From NCBI GenBank assembly GCA_945860955.1, contig CAMATH010000098.1:1-32243 (forward strand): DNA of 32,243 bases, given 5' to 3'. Positions 1 through 7,983 of the stretch are shown piece after piece; the first letter of the stretch is position 1; each line of letters begins with the position of its first letter. Source of the DNA: Planctomicrobium piriforme (GTDB taxonomy: Bacteria > Planctomycetota > Planctomycetia > Planctomycetales > Planctomycetaceae). The notes under the pieces were generated by a model. It searched no databases. It was not told the DNA's origin and saw nothing but the letters and a program-made list of their open reading frames with translations. The position numbers and the translations under genes were made by a program.

Positions 1-63
1 GCAGGTCGACTTCGGAACAAAGAAAAGCGGGGATTCATTCCCGGCACTCCAAATTGGGAGTGC

Positions 64-84
64 CTCCGATGAATCGGAGTTTTT
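64..84 (+). terminator. Rho-independent terminator for a gene left of the window
   Basis: The 7-bp arms CTCCGAT (64-70) and ATCGGAG (73-79) form a tight hairpin followed directly by five T (80-84) on the plus strand. A second perfect 8-bp stem-loop lies just before it (43-50 paired with 57-64). There is no T-run on the minus-strand side, so the signal fits a plus-strand transcript that ends here and converges on the minus-strand gene ending at 139. Confidence 0.6.
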
Positions 85-138
85 CGTTCTTCCGCTATCT
101 TCCTCGGTTCTGCGATTCCGTGGAGAACAGTTGACCGC

Positions 139-2151
139 CTAGGGACTGACCGCGGGCGGCGGCGTGGGCTGAGCACCTGGCGGAGCGCCGGGGGCACCTG
201 CCGGAGGGCCGCCGGAGGGCGGGCCGCCCGCTGGCGAGGCACCGCCGGGAGGTGTTCCGGGAGCGCCACCGCGGAACACGCCACCCTGCTGGGGAGTGGG
301 GGCCTGACCGCCAAACGGGGCGGCTCCACCATCGGGGGGAGCGCCGAAGCTGTTTGGGTCGGCGGGCGCGCCGGGAGGGAGACCGCCAGCAGGGGGGCCT
401 CCAGCGGGGGGGCCACCTCCAAACGGATTGCCGCCAAAGCCCTTCAGGAAATCCATCGGGTTGATGGCGGCCGCCGGGCCGGGACCACCCGCCGCCTGCC
501 CCTGTTGCAGCGTCTTGACAAAGTCACTCTTGGCGAAGTTCTCAACGGCTGGCTTGATCGAGCCGGGAATCTTCAGTTTCACCGTCGCCATGGATTGATC
601 GCTTTTCGCTTCCGTGCTGCCGACGATTTGCTCGGCAATCGGCACAAATTCGCCGGCGCTCACAAAGGTCGCCATCATCTGCATTTGAGCCTTTTGCTGG
701 GCGAATTGCGCCTTCCCTTCCTGGAGGTTTTTGGCGATTTCCCCCGCGATCCCCGAGGCGGCCGTCGCGTCGACGCAATTGGCTCCAAACGTCAGATCAA
801 TGTCCTGCGTCAAATTCATCGAGAACTGAACCGCCTTGACCTTTCCTTTGGCGAGCGCAGGGAATCCGCCAGCCGCCGCCCCCGCTGGCGCGGGCATGCC
901 TGGCATCCCGGGCGGACCACCCCCGGGGCCACCCATCGTCATTCCTCCCGGGGGACCACCTGGAGGTCCACCGGGGGCTCCGGCAGGCATGCCTGCCGGC
1001 ATCGCTCCGGGAGGCCCACCGCCCGGAACAGCGGCAGGCTGTCCGCCGGCCGCTGCCGCCATCATGGGGTTGTCGAACAGCTTGTCAAACTTCGAGCGAT
1101 CTTTGGGAACGAACGCGACCGTGAGTTGTTGCGTGTTGTCAACGAAGTCCAGATCTTCGCGCCGGGCCATGTTCTTTCCCTTGTCGAGAATCCGTTTGAT
1201 TTCGGGCTCATCGGCAAGCACAATCCGAAGGGAGTCTGGATTGTACCGACAGGGTGCTTTCGTGAGTGTGTTCTTGGGTTTCAAATACGTTTTGCCGTTA
1301 TAGCTGACCGGATCATACGATTCGCCAGCGCGGAGCTGGTCATCGCTCAGCGGAAGCTTGGTACGAATGACCGCGACGAATTGTTCACCCGAATTCGCTC
1401 CGGCAGCCCCTGGCATTCCGGGAGCGGGACCACCGGGCATGGGCCCGCCCGGCATGCCACCGCCCGGCATTCCCGGCATCGCGCCACCCGGCCTACCGCC
1501 TACGCCAGGCAGTTCGGTCGAGCCAAAGTACCCCAACGTGATCATGTCGATATCCGTAAACGTCAACCCCGTGTCTGCCTTCATCTTCGCGAGAGACTGG
1601 TCCAGCTCGGGCTTGACCATCGGCATTGACAATATCCCTTGCGCGAACGGCGAACTCCACGCGTCGGCGACCCGCAGTTGGAAAAACACCTCCGTCTCCG
1701 GGTTCAGAAACACCGTGTCGAATTTGTTCGTCGGCTCCGCCTCCTCAAACATCGACATCGCGAAATAGCCGATCCCGCCGATCGCACCCATCACCATCAG
1801 CGAAATCGCGGCGATCAGCGCCGGCTTCTGCCAGTTGACCGGCTTAGATTTTCCCTTTTTCGCGGTCGACTTCTTGCCCGACGCGGCACCGCGGCGGGAA
1901 CCCGCGCGGCCCCGGGAAACGGGACGCTCGTCTTCGTCCTCCTCCTCTGCTTCTTCTTCGGGTTCATCCGGCTCGTCGGGTTCTTCGACGCTCATGAACG
2001 CCAGTTCTTCGTCTTCCTCCTCCGGCGGAGGCTTGATGACAAACGCGAACGAGCATTTGGGACAGGGGAGTTTTTTGCCGACCGCTGCCCGCGATTTGAT
2101 CTTCAGCTTCTGCTTGCACTTCGGACACTGAACCTGGAATGCGTCGCTCAT
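139..2151 (-). CDS. Zinc-ribbon, single-TM protein with long Pro/Gly-rich tracts (unknown function)
   Basis: The 670-aa protein starts with a zinc ribbon (C9-x2-C12 and C30-x2-C33). A very acidic Glu/Asp stretch (about 44-76) and a basic Lys/Arg/Ser stretch (about 79-107) follow. One hydrophobic segment (about 111-134) probably anchors it in the membrane, with the bulk of the protein on the other side. Two long low-complexity Pro/Gly/Met/Ala tracts (roughly 220-255 and 370-430) and a Pro/Gly/Ala-rich tail break up more ordinary sequence. The zinc-ribbon plus single-helix layout is common in planctomycete proteins of unknown role. I do not recognise a catalytic domain. The ATG at 2149-2151 is directly followed by the zinc ribbon, which supports this start. 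The repetitive GC-rich tracts also create long false frames on the other strand. Confidence 0.85.
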   Translation of the reverse strand: MSDAFQVQCPKCKQKLKIKSRAAVGKKLPCPKCSFAFVIKPPPEEEDEELAFMSVEEPDEPDEPEEEAEEEDEDERPVSRGRAGSRRGAASGKKSTAKKGKSKPVNWQKPALIAAISLMVMGAIGGIGYFAMSMFEEAEPTNKFDTVFLNPETEVFFQLRVADAWSSPFAQGILSMPMVKPELDQSLAKMKADTGLTFTDIDMITLGYFGSTELPGVGGRPGGAMPGMPGGGMPGGPMPGGPAPGMPGAAGANSGEQFVAVIRTKLPLSDDQLRAGESYDPVSYNGKTYLKPKNTLTKAPCRYNPDSLRIVLADEPEIKRILDKGKNMARREDLDFVDNTQQLTVAFVPKDRSKFDKLFDNPMMAAAAGGQPAAVPGGGPPGAMPAGMPAGAPGGPPGGPPGGMTMGGPGGGPPGMPGMPAPAGAAAGGFPALAKGKVKAVQFSMNLTQDIDLTFGANCVDATAASGIAGEIAKNLQEGKAQFAQQKAQMQMMATFVSAGEFVPIAEQIVGSTEAKSDQSMATVKLKIPGSIKPAVENFAKSDFVKTLQQGQAAGGPGPAAAINPMDFLKGFGGNPFGGGPPAGGPPAGGLPPGAPADPNSFGAPPDGGAAPFGGQAPTPQQGGVFRGGAPGTPPGGASPAGGPPSGGPPAGAPGAPPGAQPTPPPAVSP

Positions 2152-2309
2152 GGGGCAGGGGGTGCCTTTGTAGGCTGGAGGGCAATGGGGGCGCTATCGC
2201 TCTACGCGGAAACGGTTTCCGCAACCGGGATTCTAGCGGACGGTCCGACTGTTCACCATTCTGACAGGGAAGGGGAGAAAAAAGTTGAGCCAGGACTCAG
2301 ACCGAGCGG

Positions 2310-2720
2310 TCAGTTCCCTTCTTCCCGGCGGACATACCCCGCCGACGATTGAAAAAACCGCTGCCGCCGTTTCGCCACCTCGGCCTGCCCTTGATTCGCC
2401 GATCGCAAGTCGTCGAGATTGGCCGCACACACCCGGCAGCCAACCGTCCGCAGGTGGAACTCCACGTATTCCGCCAGTTCGTTCGATACCACTCCCAGCA
2501 GGAAACTGCCGAGCTGGTGTCGCGTCGGGCAGCTCAACCGATTCCGTCGCCAGATCTCGCTCACCGTATGACCATGGGCATCCTGCTGGCTGCGTAACCG
2601 GGCCAGCCGCTGGCGCAACGGTTCCGAGTCGCGCAACTGCTGCTCCAGCGCGGTCATCTTCTCGACAGGCAGCCCCTCATCGAGAAACGCCAGTAGTTCC
2701 GAATCCGTGGGAATGGCCAT
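2310..2720 (-). CDS. Small zinc-finger protein, anti-sigma-factor-like (zf-HC2 type)
   Basis: The 136-aa protein has a spaced Cys-His-Cys-Cys pattern: a CPT motif near residue 44, then HLRTVGCRVC near 88-97. This resembles the zf-HC2 zinc finger of anti-sigma factors and of the N-termini of some planctomycete kinases. The N-terminal 40 residues look helical and charged. No transmembrane segment is present, so it is not a classical membrane anti-sigma factor. It follows the lipid-modification operon on the same strand (49 bases after its stop codon at 2771), so read-through from that operon is possible. Whether it controls the sigma factor at the head of that operon is speculation. The gene call is good; the function is weak. 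Confidence 0.65.
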   Translation of the reverse strand: MAIPTDSELLAFLDEGLPVEKMTALEQQLRDSEPLRQRLARLRSQQDAHGHTVSEIWRRNRLSCPTRHQLGSFLLGVVSNELAEYVEFHLRTVGCRVCAANLDDLRSANQGQAEVAKRRQRFFQSSAGYVRREEGN

Positions 2721-2770
2721 GTGGCAATTCTACAACCCCCCCCAACCCAAAATCCAACCATCGGCAGTTG

Positions 2771-3820
2771 TCAGTTGTCAGTGGGCCTTTTCATCAGGTA
2801 ATGCCCCACCCCCCACTCTTCCCCGCCACCAAAGTCAAACAGTTCCGCGCACGCCATGAAGAACATTCGCCACCGCTGAAACCACAGCGACGCCTGGTCG
2901 GTTCCGTATGCCTCGGCCAGAATCGGGTAGACCGCCGCGCGGTTCGCATCCTGCCGGGCCAGCCACGCGTTGCACGTTCGCGCGTAATGCCGGCCATTCC
3001 ACCGCCAATGTCGCTCCAACTGCAAATCCCGCTGAAACCGCGCGATGAGTCCATCGGCCGGCATGATCCCTCCTGTGAAGAAGTACTGCCCCATCCAGTC
3101 ATCGGGACCGTCGGTCTCGAACGTGTACGCCAGCCGATCGTGCGTGAAGATGTGGATGAAGAGTTTTCCTCCCGGTCTCAGCCAGCAGGAAATCCGTCGT
3201 AGCAGCTCTTCGTAGTTTCGCATGTGTTCAAACATCTCGACCGAGACCACCCGGTCGTAGACACCGTCCGCCGCGAACTCGTTCATGTCGGCGGTCAGCA
3301 CGCGAACGTTCGTCAATCCCCGGCTCGCCGCCAGACGTTCGATCTCGCGACGCTGAGGAGCCGAATTCGACACGGCCGTGATCCGCGATTGGGGATACCG
3401 AGCCGCCATGAAGAGCGTCAACGAACCCCAGCCGCACCCCAGTTCGAGAATCTCTGCACCGTCAAACAGCTCGGCTCGCTCACAGGTGACTTCCAGCGCC
3501 CGCCGTTCCGCCGTTTCCAGGTCGGTCACCCCGGCATCCCACAGGCAGCAACTGTATTTCCGGTGTGGTCCCAGCACGAGTTCGAAAAAGGCGGGGGGAA
3601 CCTCGTAGTGCTGTTCGTTGGCTTTCTCGGGAACCAGCGCGACGGGACTGGCCCGCATCAAGTCGACGAATCGTTCGATCGATGCCTGATTCGCTTCGCA
3701 TTCCAACCGGTCGGGATGCAGCAGCCGTTGTCCGCAGAGTTGGCGGATCCCGCGACGGATGATCCAATCCGGCAGCCGACCCTGTTCGGCCAGTTTGGCT
3801 CCCCAGCTTGTCAAACTCAT
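2771..3820 (-). CDS. CFA-synthase-family SAM-dependent methyltransferase (second copy in operon)
   Basis: The 349-aa protein belongs to the cyclopropane-fatty-acid-synthase/mycolic-acid-methyltransferase superfamily. The HYEVPPAFFELVLGPH segment begins at residue 71, KYSCCLW at about 88-94, and the SAM-binding glycine motif LELGCGWGS lies at about 125-133. It lacks the N-terminal extension of the other CFA-type enzyme in this operon and is closer in layout to coclaurine-N-methyltransferase-like members, so the methyl acceptor may differ. Expected reaction: transfer of a methyl group from SAM to an unsaturated acyl chain or a related lipid. Its ATG overlaps the stop of the preceding gene by four bases (3817-3820), implying translational coupling. 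It is the last gene of the operon. The substrate is not shown by sequence. Confidence 0.85.
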   Translation of the reverse strand: MSLTSWGAKLAEQGRLPDWIIRRGIRQLCGQRLLHPDRLECEANQASIERFVDLMRASPVALVPEKANEQHYEVPPAFFELVLGPHRKYSCCLWDAGVTDLETAERRALEVTCERAELFDGAEILELGCGWGSLTLFMAARYPQSRITAVSNSAPQRREIERLAASRGLTNVRVLTADMNEFAADGVYDRVVSVEMFEHMRNYEELLRRISCWLRPGGKLFIHIFTHDRLAYTFETDGPDDWMGQYFFTGGIMPADGLIARFQRDLQLERHWRWNGRHYARTCNAWLARQDANRAAVYPILAEAYGTDQASLWFQRWRMFFMACAELFDFGGGEEWGVGHYLMKRPTDN

Positions 3821-4614
3821 CGGGTCGCCTCCTCCATCTTGGGGGGCCAGGGAAAGAAAACGCTGGTCGTTCTCTGGTAGTCGCGATAGGCGTCGCCCCG
3901 CGACTTCAGAGACTGTGCCTCAGTCGGCGGAATTCCCGTCACGCGCGTCAGAAAGAAGTACATCACGGTCGGTCCCAACAATGTCAGCCAGCCCCACGGG
4001 GCACCGAACGCAAATCCCACGTAGGCCCACCAGTGAATCCATTCGAAGAAGTAGTTGGGATGGCGCGAATAGCGCCACAATCCCGCGCGACACACTGTTC
4101 CCCGATTGGCCGGGTCGAGTCGAAACCGCTGCAACTGGCGGTCGGCGATCGATTCCCCCAGAAACGCGATTCCCCATACGGCCAGTCCCACCCAGTCCGC
4201 CGTCGTCATCGCGCTTTGGGGATTGGTCGCCGCGAGCAGAATCGGCAGCGCGAACAACACACTCCAAAACGCCTGCAATTGAAAGAAGCCAAACATCAGC
4301 CACTGGGCTTTTGGTCCCCATTGTTCTTTCAGGGTCTGATAACGACCATCCTCGGTCATTTTCATCAGTCGCCGTGCGATGTGCAGCGAGAGCCGCAGCG
4401 CCCACAACAGAATCAGAGCGGCGAGCAGTCCGCGTCGGGTCGGGTCGCCATCCGAGGCCACACCACAGAAAAACGCCCCGAGAACACCCACCCCGGTTCC
4501 CCAGGCGACATCGACAATTCCCGCGTCTCCACGAATGCGTTGCAGCAGCCACAAGGCCGCCATCAGCACGATCATCACTCCCCAGCCAGCCAGTACCGCG
4601 AGCCAGAGATTCAT
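3817..4614 (-). CDS. DUF1295 integral membrane protein (steroid 5-alpha-reductase-like fold)
   Basis: This 265-aa membrane protein has several hydrophobic helices (for example residues about 3-22, 34-52 and 62-80) and the family signature near the C-terminus: an RHPNYFFEW segment followed by further helices and RTTSVFFPWP. DUF1295 proteins are related to 3-oxo-5-alpha-steroid 4-dehydrogenases and isoprenylcysteine methyltransferases. They often sit beside CFA-type genes, which suggests reduction or modification of lipid double bonds in the membrane. A longer in-frame reading up to 4863 exists, but the ATG at 4612-4614 opens the first helix and overlaps the stop of the upstream gene by four bases, so I chose it. 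The downstream gene also overlaps by four bases. The exact reaction is unknown. Confidence 0.85.
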   Translation of the reverse strand: MNLWLAVLAGWGVMIVLMAALWLLQRIRGDAGIVDVAWGTGVGVLGAFFCGVASDGDPTRRGLLAALILLWALRLSLHIARRLMKMTEDGRYQTLKEQWGPKAQWLMFGFFQLQAFWSVLFALPILLAATNPQSAMTTADWVGLAVWGIAFLGESIADRQLQRFRLDPANRGTVCRAGLWRYSRHPNYFFEWIHWWAYVGFAFGAPWGWLTLLGPTVMYFFLTRVTGIPPTEAQSLKSRGDAYRDYQRTTSVFFPWPPKMEEATR

Positions 4615-5954
4615 ACGACTGACTCCACACGGGAGAACCGCGACTTGATTTTTGAAACTGCCGTTTCCCGAGGCGGCGGCGCGCAATCGATGACGCCACC
4701 CCGCCATCCCGATTTCGCGAACATCAGTTGCGACAAACCAATGTAGCGTTCCGTGAACGCCGCCTCGCAATAGCAGAAGTAGTATTCCCAAATCCGCAGA
4801 AATCGCTCGTCGAATCCCAACGCCCGCACCTCGTCGATCCGCTCGTGAAAGCGTTCCCGCCAACAGGCCAGGGTGCGGGCGTAATGCTGGGCGAAGTCCT
4901 CCAGATGCAATGGGTACAGGTCGCTGGTGCGGGCTGCCGCCCCCGTCAACGCCGCCGCCGTCGGCAGGCAGCCCCCGGGAAACACATACCGCTGGATGAA
5001 ATCGGTCGAACGCAGATACTCGGCGTACCGCTGTTCAAACATCATGATTCCTTGCAACAGCATCACCCCGTTGGGTTTGAGCAGTTCGCCGCACTTGCGG
5101 AAAAATGTCTCGAAATACTTGTGTCCCACCGCTTCAATCATCTCGATCGAAACCAGCTTGTCGTACGATCCGGTCAGGTCGCGGTAGTCGCACAAGACCA
5201 CATCGACGCGGTCTTCCAGTCCCGCTTCCCGAACCCGGCGCTTCGCCAGATCGAACTGCTCTTGAGAGATGGTCGCGGTCGTGATTCGGCAACCGTAATG
5301 CTCGGCGGCATACACCGCGAATCCCCCCCAGCCGGTCCCAATCTCCAGCAGATGATCCGCAGGGCACAATTGCAGCTTTCGACACACCCGGTCGATTTTC
5401 TCGATCGACGCCTCGAACAGCGTACTCTCCTCACTGGGAAAAATCCCGCTGGAGTACATCATCGTCTCGTCGAGAAACAACTGAAAGAAGTCATTCCCCA
5501 AGTCGTAATGCGCCGCGATGTTCCGGCGGCTGCCGGTTTTGGTGTTCTGCCGCAGCCAGTGCCAGCACCGTGCCCCGAAACCCGCGACCCGCGCCAGTCC
5601 GGAATCCATTCCCGCCAAGATGGACTCATTTCGCACCAGGAGGCGAATGAGCGAAGTCAGATCGTCGCATTCCCAATCGCCATCCAGGTACGACTCGGCG
5701 GCCGCCAGGCTCCCACCCAGCAACATGCGGCCAAAGAGCCGGGGATTTCGGACGGAAACCCGGCAGTCGAGATGTTCCAGCCCATCCGTCGCGGTGACAC
5801 CGAGATGACGGGTCGATCCATTTTCATCCAGCGTGATGTGTCCGCCACGCAATCGCGCCAGTTGGGTCACGACAAGATCGCGTGCCTTGCGATCCAGCCA
5901 GGAGGTTGGTGTCGAAGTCGGTTGAGAGGTCACTTGAAGGGTCTCTGATCGCAT
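4611..5954 (-). CDS. cfa: Cyclopropane-fatty-acyl-phospholipid synthase (CFA synthase)
   Basis: The 447-aa enzyme has full CFA-synthase layout: an N-terminal lipid-binding domain (about 25-130) and a SAM-methyltransferase domain starting at NIAAHYDLGNDFF (about 145). TMMYSSGIF (about 164-172), the SAM motif LEIGTGWGG (about 203-211) and VSIEMIEAVGHKYF follow. Known members move a methylene from SAM across the double bond of an unsaturated phospholipid acyl chain at the membrane surface. Some relatives make methylated or furan fatty acids instead. The ATG at 5952-5954 overlaps the end of the DUF1365 gene by 25 bases; a start further downstream cannot be excluded. The family assignment is firm; the exact product (cyclopropane or branched/methylated acyl chain) is not determined. 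Confidence 0.9.
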   Translation of the reverse strand: MRSETLQVTSQPTSTPTSWLDRKARDLVVTQLARLRGGHITLDENGSTRHLGVTATDGLEHLDCRVSVRNPRLFGRMLLGGSLAAAESYLDGDWECDDLTSLIRLLVRNESILAGMDSGLARVAGFGARCWHWLRQNTKTGSRRNIAAHYDLGNDFFQLFLDETMMYSSGIFPSEESTLFEASIEKIDRVCRKLQLCPADHLLEIGTGWGGFAVYAAEHYGCRITTATISQEQFDLAKRRVREAGLEDRVDVVLCDYRDLTGSYDKLVSIEMIEAVGHKYFETFFRKCGELLKPNGVMLLQGIMMFEQRYAEYLRSTDFIQRYVFPGGCLPTAAALTGAAARTSDLYPLHLEDFAQHYARTLACWRERFHERIDEVRALGFDERFLRIWEYYFCYCEAAFTERYIGLSQLMFAKSGWRGGVIDCAPPPRETAVSKIKSRFSRVESVV

Positions 5955-6721
5955 TCCGCGATCTCCTTTTCAGTTGTGGTTCCCGGATGGGGAACGTAGG
6001 GAACCTTTTTGAGCCACAGCCGCACAGCCTGCCAGTAAATCGCCAGGAACACCCGCATCGTGATCCAGGGAAATCGCAGCAGCAGCCAGTTCAACTTCCA
6101 CCCCGAGATTGCCTGCCGACGCAGATCGATCTTCGCGGTAAACAACAGATCGTCGCGCTGGCGGTTTTGAATCTCGACCGACAGCTCGATCCCCGGCGGC
6201 GTCACTTTCCAGGCATAGTCCATATCCATCCCCATGAACGGCGAGACATGAAAGTTTTTGGGATGGCGGTTTGTAAATTGCCGCGCGCCGGATTGTTCGC
6301 GAAAATCCAGAACGTAACAGTGTTCCTCTCCCCAGGGAGTGTTGTGAACTTCTGCAACAACCGATTCGACACGCAGATCGGCCGAGTCGAAGCAGTAGTA
6401 GAAGCTCACGGGATTCATGACGTAACCGTAGTAGCGAAGTTGTGTCAGGAGTCGGATCGGACCGGAAGGGCGGTTTCCGAGTTGGCGTTCCACCAGATCG
6501 CGGACGGACTGATCCAGCGGCTGGCTCGGATTCCCCAAATGGTCGGCTCGCCGAAACCACGCGAGGGCTGGACCGGTCGCCGACCAGAGCCATCGGCCTC
6601 GAAACACCAAGTCGAGTTCCGCCAGATCAAGATACATCAGGTAGAGTCGGTAATCGAACTCGTGGCGCCTCGGGCTGAAACGACAATGCCGGACGATCCC
6701 TTCGTAGATGGCGCTGTGCAT
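5930..6721 (-). CDS. DUF1365 family protein
   Basis: The 263-aa protein starts MHSAIYEGIVRHCRF and carries the DUF1365 pattern: RHEFDYRLYLMYLDL, then LLTQLRYYGYVMNPVSFYYCFD, and VAEVHNTPWGEEHCYVL. The family has no settled biochemical role. It is almost always found between an FAD-dependent oxidoreductase and a CFA-type methyltransferase, as here, which ties it to fatty-acid modification. The frame is open up to 6811, but the ATG at 6719-6721 begins the conserved part and leaves 14 bases to the stop of the upstream gene. The longer start would overlap that gene by about 75 bases, so I prefer the shorter one. Confidence 0.85.
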   Translation of the reverse strand: MHSAIYEGIVRHCRFSPRRHEFDYRLYLMYLDLAELDLVFRGRWLWSATGPALAWFRRADHLGNPSQPLDQSVRDLVERQLGNRPSGPIRLLTQLRYYGYVMNPVSFYYCFDSADLRVESVVAEVHNTPWGEEHCYVLDFREQSGARQFTNRHPKNFHVSPFMGMDMDYAWKVTPPGIELSVEIQNRQRDDLLFTAKIDLRRQAISGWKLNWLLLRFPWITMRVFLAIYWQAVRLWLKKVPYVPHPGTTTEKEIAECDQRPFK

Positions 6722-6735
6722 CGATCCGGCTCGGC

Positions 6736-7983
6736 TCAGAGGGTACGGCAAACTGCCAGCGCGCTTTTGACGCCATCTTCGTGAAAGCCATTCCCCCAGT
6801 AGGCACCGCAAAATGAGGTTCGGTTGTGGTTCAGCAGTTCCCCATGCCGCCGTTGGGCGGCGGCTCGACGGGTCGTATAGATCGGATGATGGTACACGTA
6901 TCGTCCAAGAATGCGTTGCGGATCGATCAGTGCGTCGGAATTCAACGTTACACAGTAGACATGTTTCTTCGTCAGCCCTTGCAGCAGATTCATGTTGTAG
7001 GTCAATGTCGCCTGGTCAGCCGGTCCGTTCGGAACATGGTAATTCCAGGCGGCCCAGGCCCCGCGACGCCGCGGCAGAACACTGGTATCGGTGTGCAGAA
7101 TCACGTCGTTTTTCTGGAACGGGAATTCGCCGAGAATCTCGCGTTCTGGACGCGACGCGTCGGCCAGCAGGCCCATCGCCTGATCGCTGTGACAGGCCAG
7201 AATCACATGGTCGAATGACTCGATTCCCCGCTGGCGGGTCTCCAGCTCGACTCGATCGGCGAACCGGCGGACCGCGGTCACAGGCGTACTGAGCAAAATT
7301 CGTTTCTCGATCGGCTGCGTCAGTTTTCGCACGTACTCGCGGGAGCCGCCGCGTATCACCCGCCACGTCGGTCGATGCGTGACACTCAGTAGGCCGTGGT
7401 TCTTGTAAAACTCGACAATGAAGCGAATCGGAAACTGGCTAAAGACCCCGGGAGGACACGACCAGATCGAGGCCCCCATGGGAATCAGGTAGCGATCTGC
7501 GAACGATTGCGAGTAACCATGGCGCTGCAGGTACTCTCCCACGGTCTGTGCGTCATCTGGCTTTTCCAGGAGTTGGGGCGATTCTCTATTGAAGCGCAGA
7601 ATATCGTAGATCATCCGCAGAAAGGCCGGTCGCAGCAGATTCCGTTTCTGGACGAACATTCCCCCCAGGCTTCCGCCGTTGTACTCCCAGCCAGTCTGGT
7701 CGCACCGGACACTGAAGCTCATGTCGGAATCCTGCCACTGGACACCCAGTTCCCCTAAGAGCCGAATGAAATTGGGATAGGTCCAATCGTTGAAGACGAT
7801 GAACCCGGTGTCAATGGTTGCCGACTCTCCCTCGAACACGACGTCCACCGTGTGGGTATGACCTCCCGCGTAGTCTCCCGCCTCGTAGACGGTGATGTCG
7901 TGTCGACCGTGCAAATTGTGAGCGGCGGTCAAACCAGAAATCCCTGATCCAATAATCGCAATTCGCAAAGGACACCCAATCAA
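6736..7983 (-). CDS. FAD/NAD(P)-binding amine-oxidase-like oxidoreductase
   Basis: The 415-aa flavoprotein has an N-terminal Rossmann motif: GSGISG at residues 12-17 and an acidic E34 at the end of strand 2 for the ribose. A YAGGHTHTVD segment typical of this oxidase/desaturase group follows. The C-terminal half includes TYNMNLLQGL and an FCGAYWGNGFHEDGV motif near the end. Relatives encoded beside DUF1365 and CFA-type genes are thought to oxidise or desaturate acyl chains; a flavoprotein desaturase step is known in bacterial furan-fatty-acid synthesis. The chosen start is TTG (7981-7983), overlapping the sigma-factor TGA at 7980-7982. No ATG lies between it and the Rossmann motif, so the non-ATG start looks real. 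It is the second gene of the operon. Confidence 0.88.
   Translation of the reverse strand: MIGCPLRIAIIGSGISGLTAAHNLHGRHDITVYEAGDYAGGHTHTVDVVFEGESATIDTGFIVFNDWTYPNFIRLLGELGVQWQDSDMSFSVRCDQTGWEYNGGSLGGMFVQKRNLLRPAFLRMIYDILRFNRESPQLLEKPDDAQTVGEYLQRHGYSQSFADRYLIPMGASIWSCPPGVFSQFPIRFIVEFYKNHGLLSVTHRPTWRVIRGGSREYVRKLTQPIEKRILLSTPVTAVRRFADRVELETRQRGIESFDHVILACHSDQAMGLLADASRPEREILGEFPFQKNDVILHTDTSVLPRRRGAWAAWNYHVPNGPADQATLTYNMNLLQGLTKKHVYCVTLNSDALIDPQRILGRYVYHHPIYTTRRAAAQRRHGELLNHNRTSFCGAYWGNGFHEDGVKSALAVCRTL

Noticed and set aside
2285-3202. 305-codon plus-strand frame opposite the methyltransferase gene
   Set aside because: Antisense shadow of a clear methyltransferase gene in GC-rich DNA; composition and repeats of Pro/Arg/Ser are typical of a false frame.
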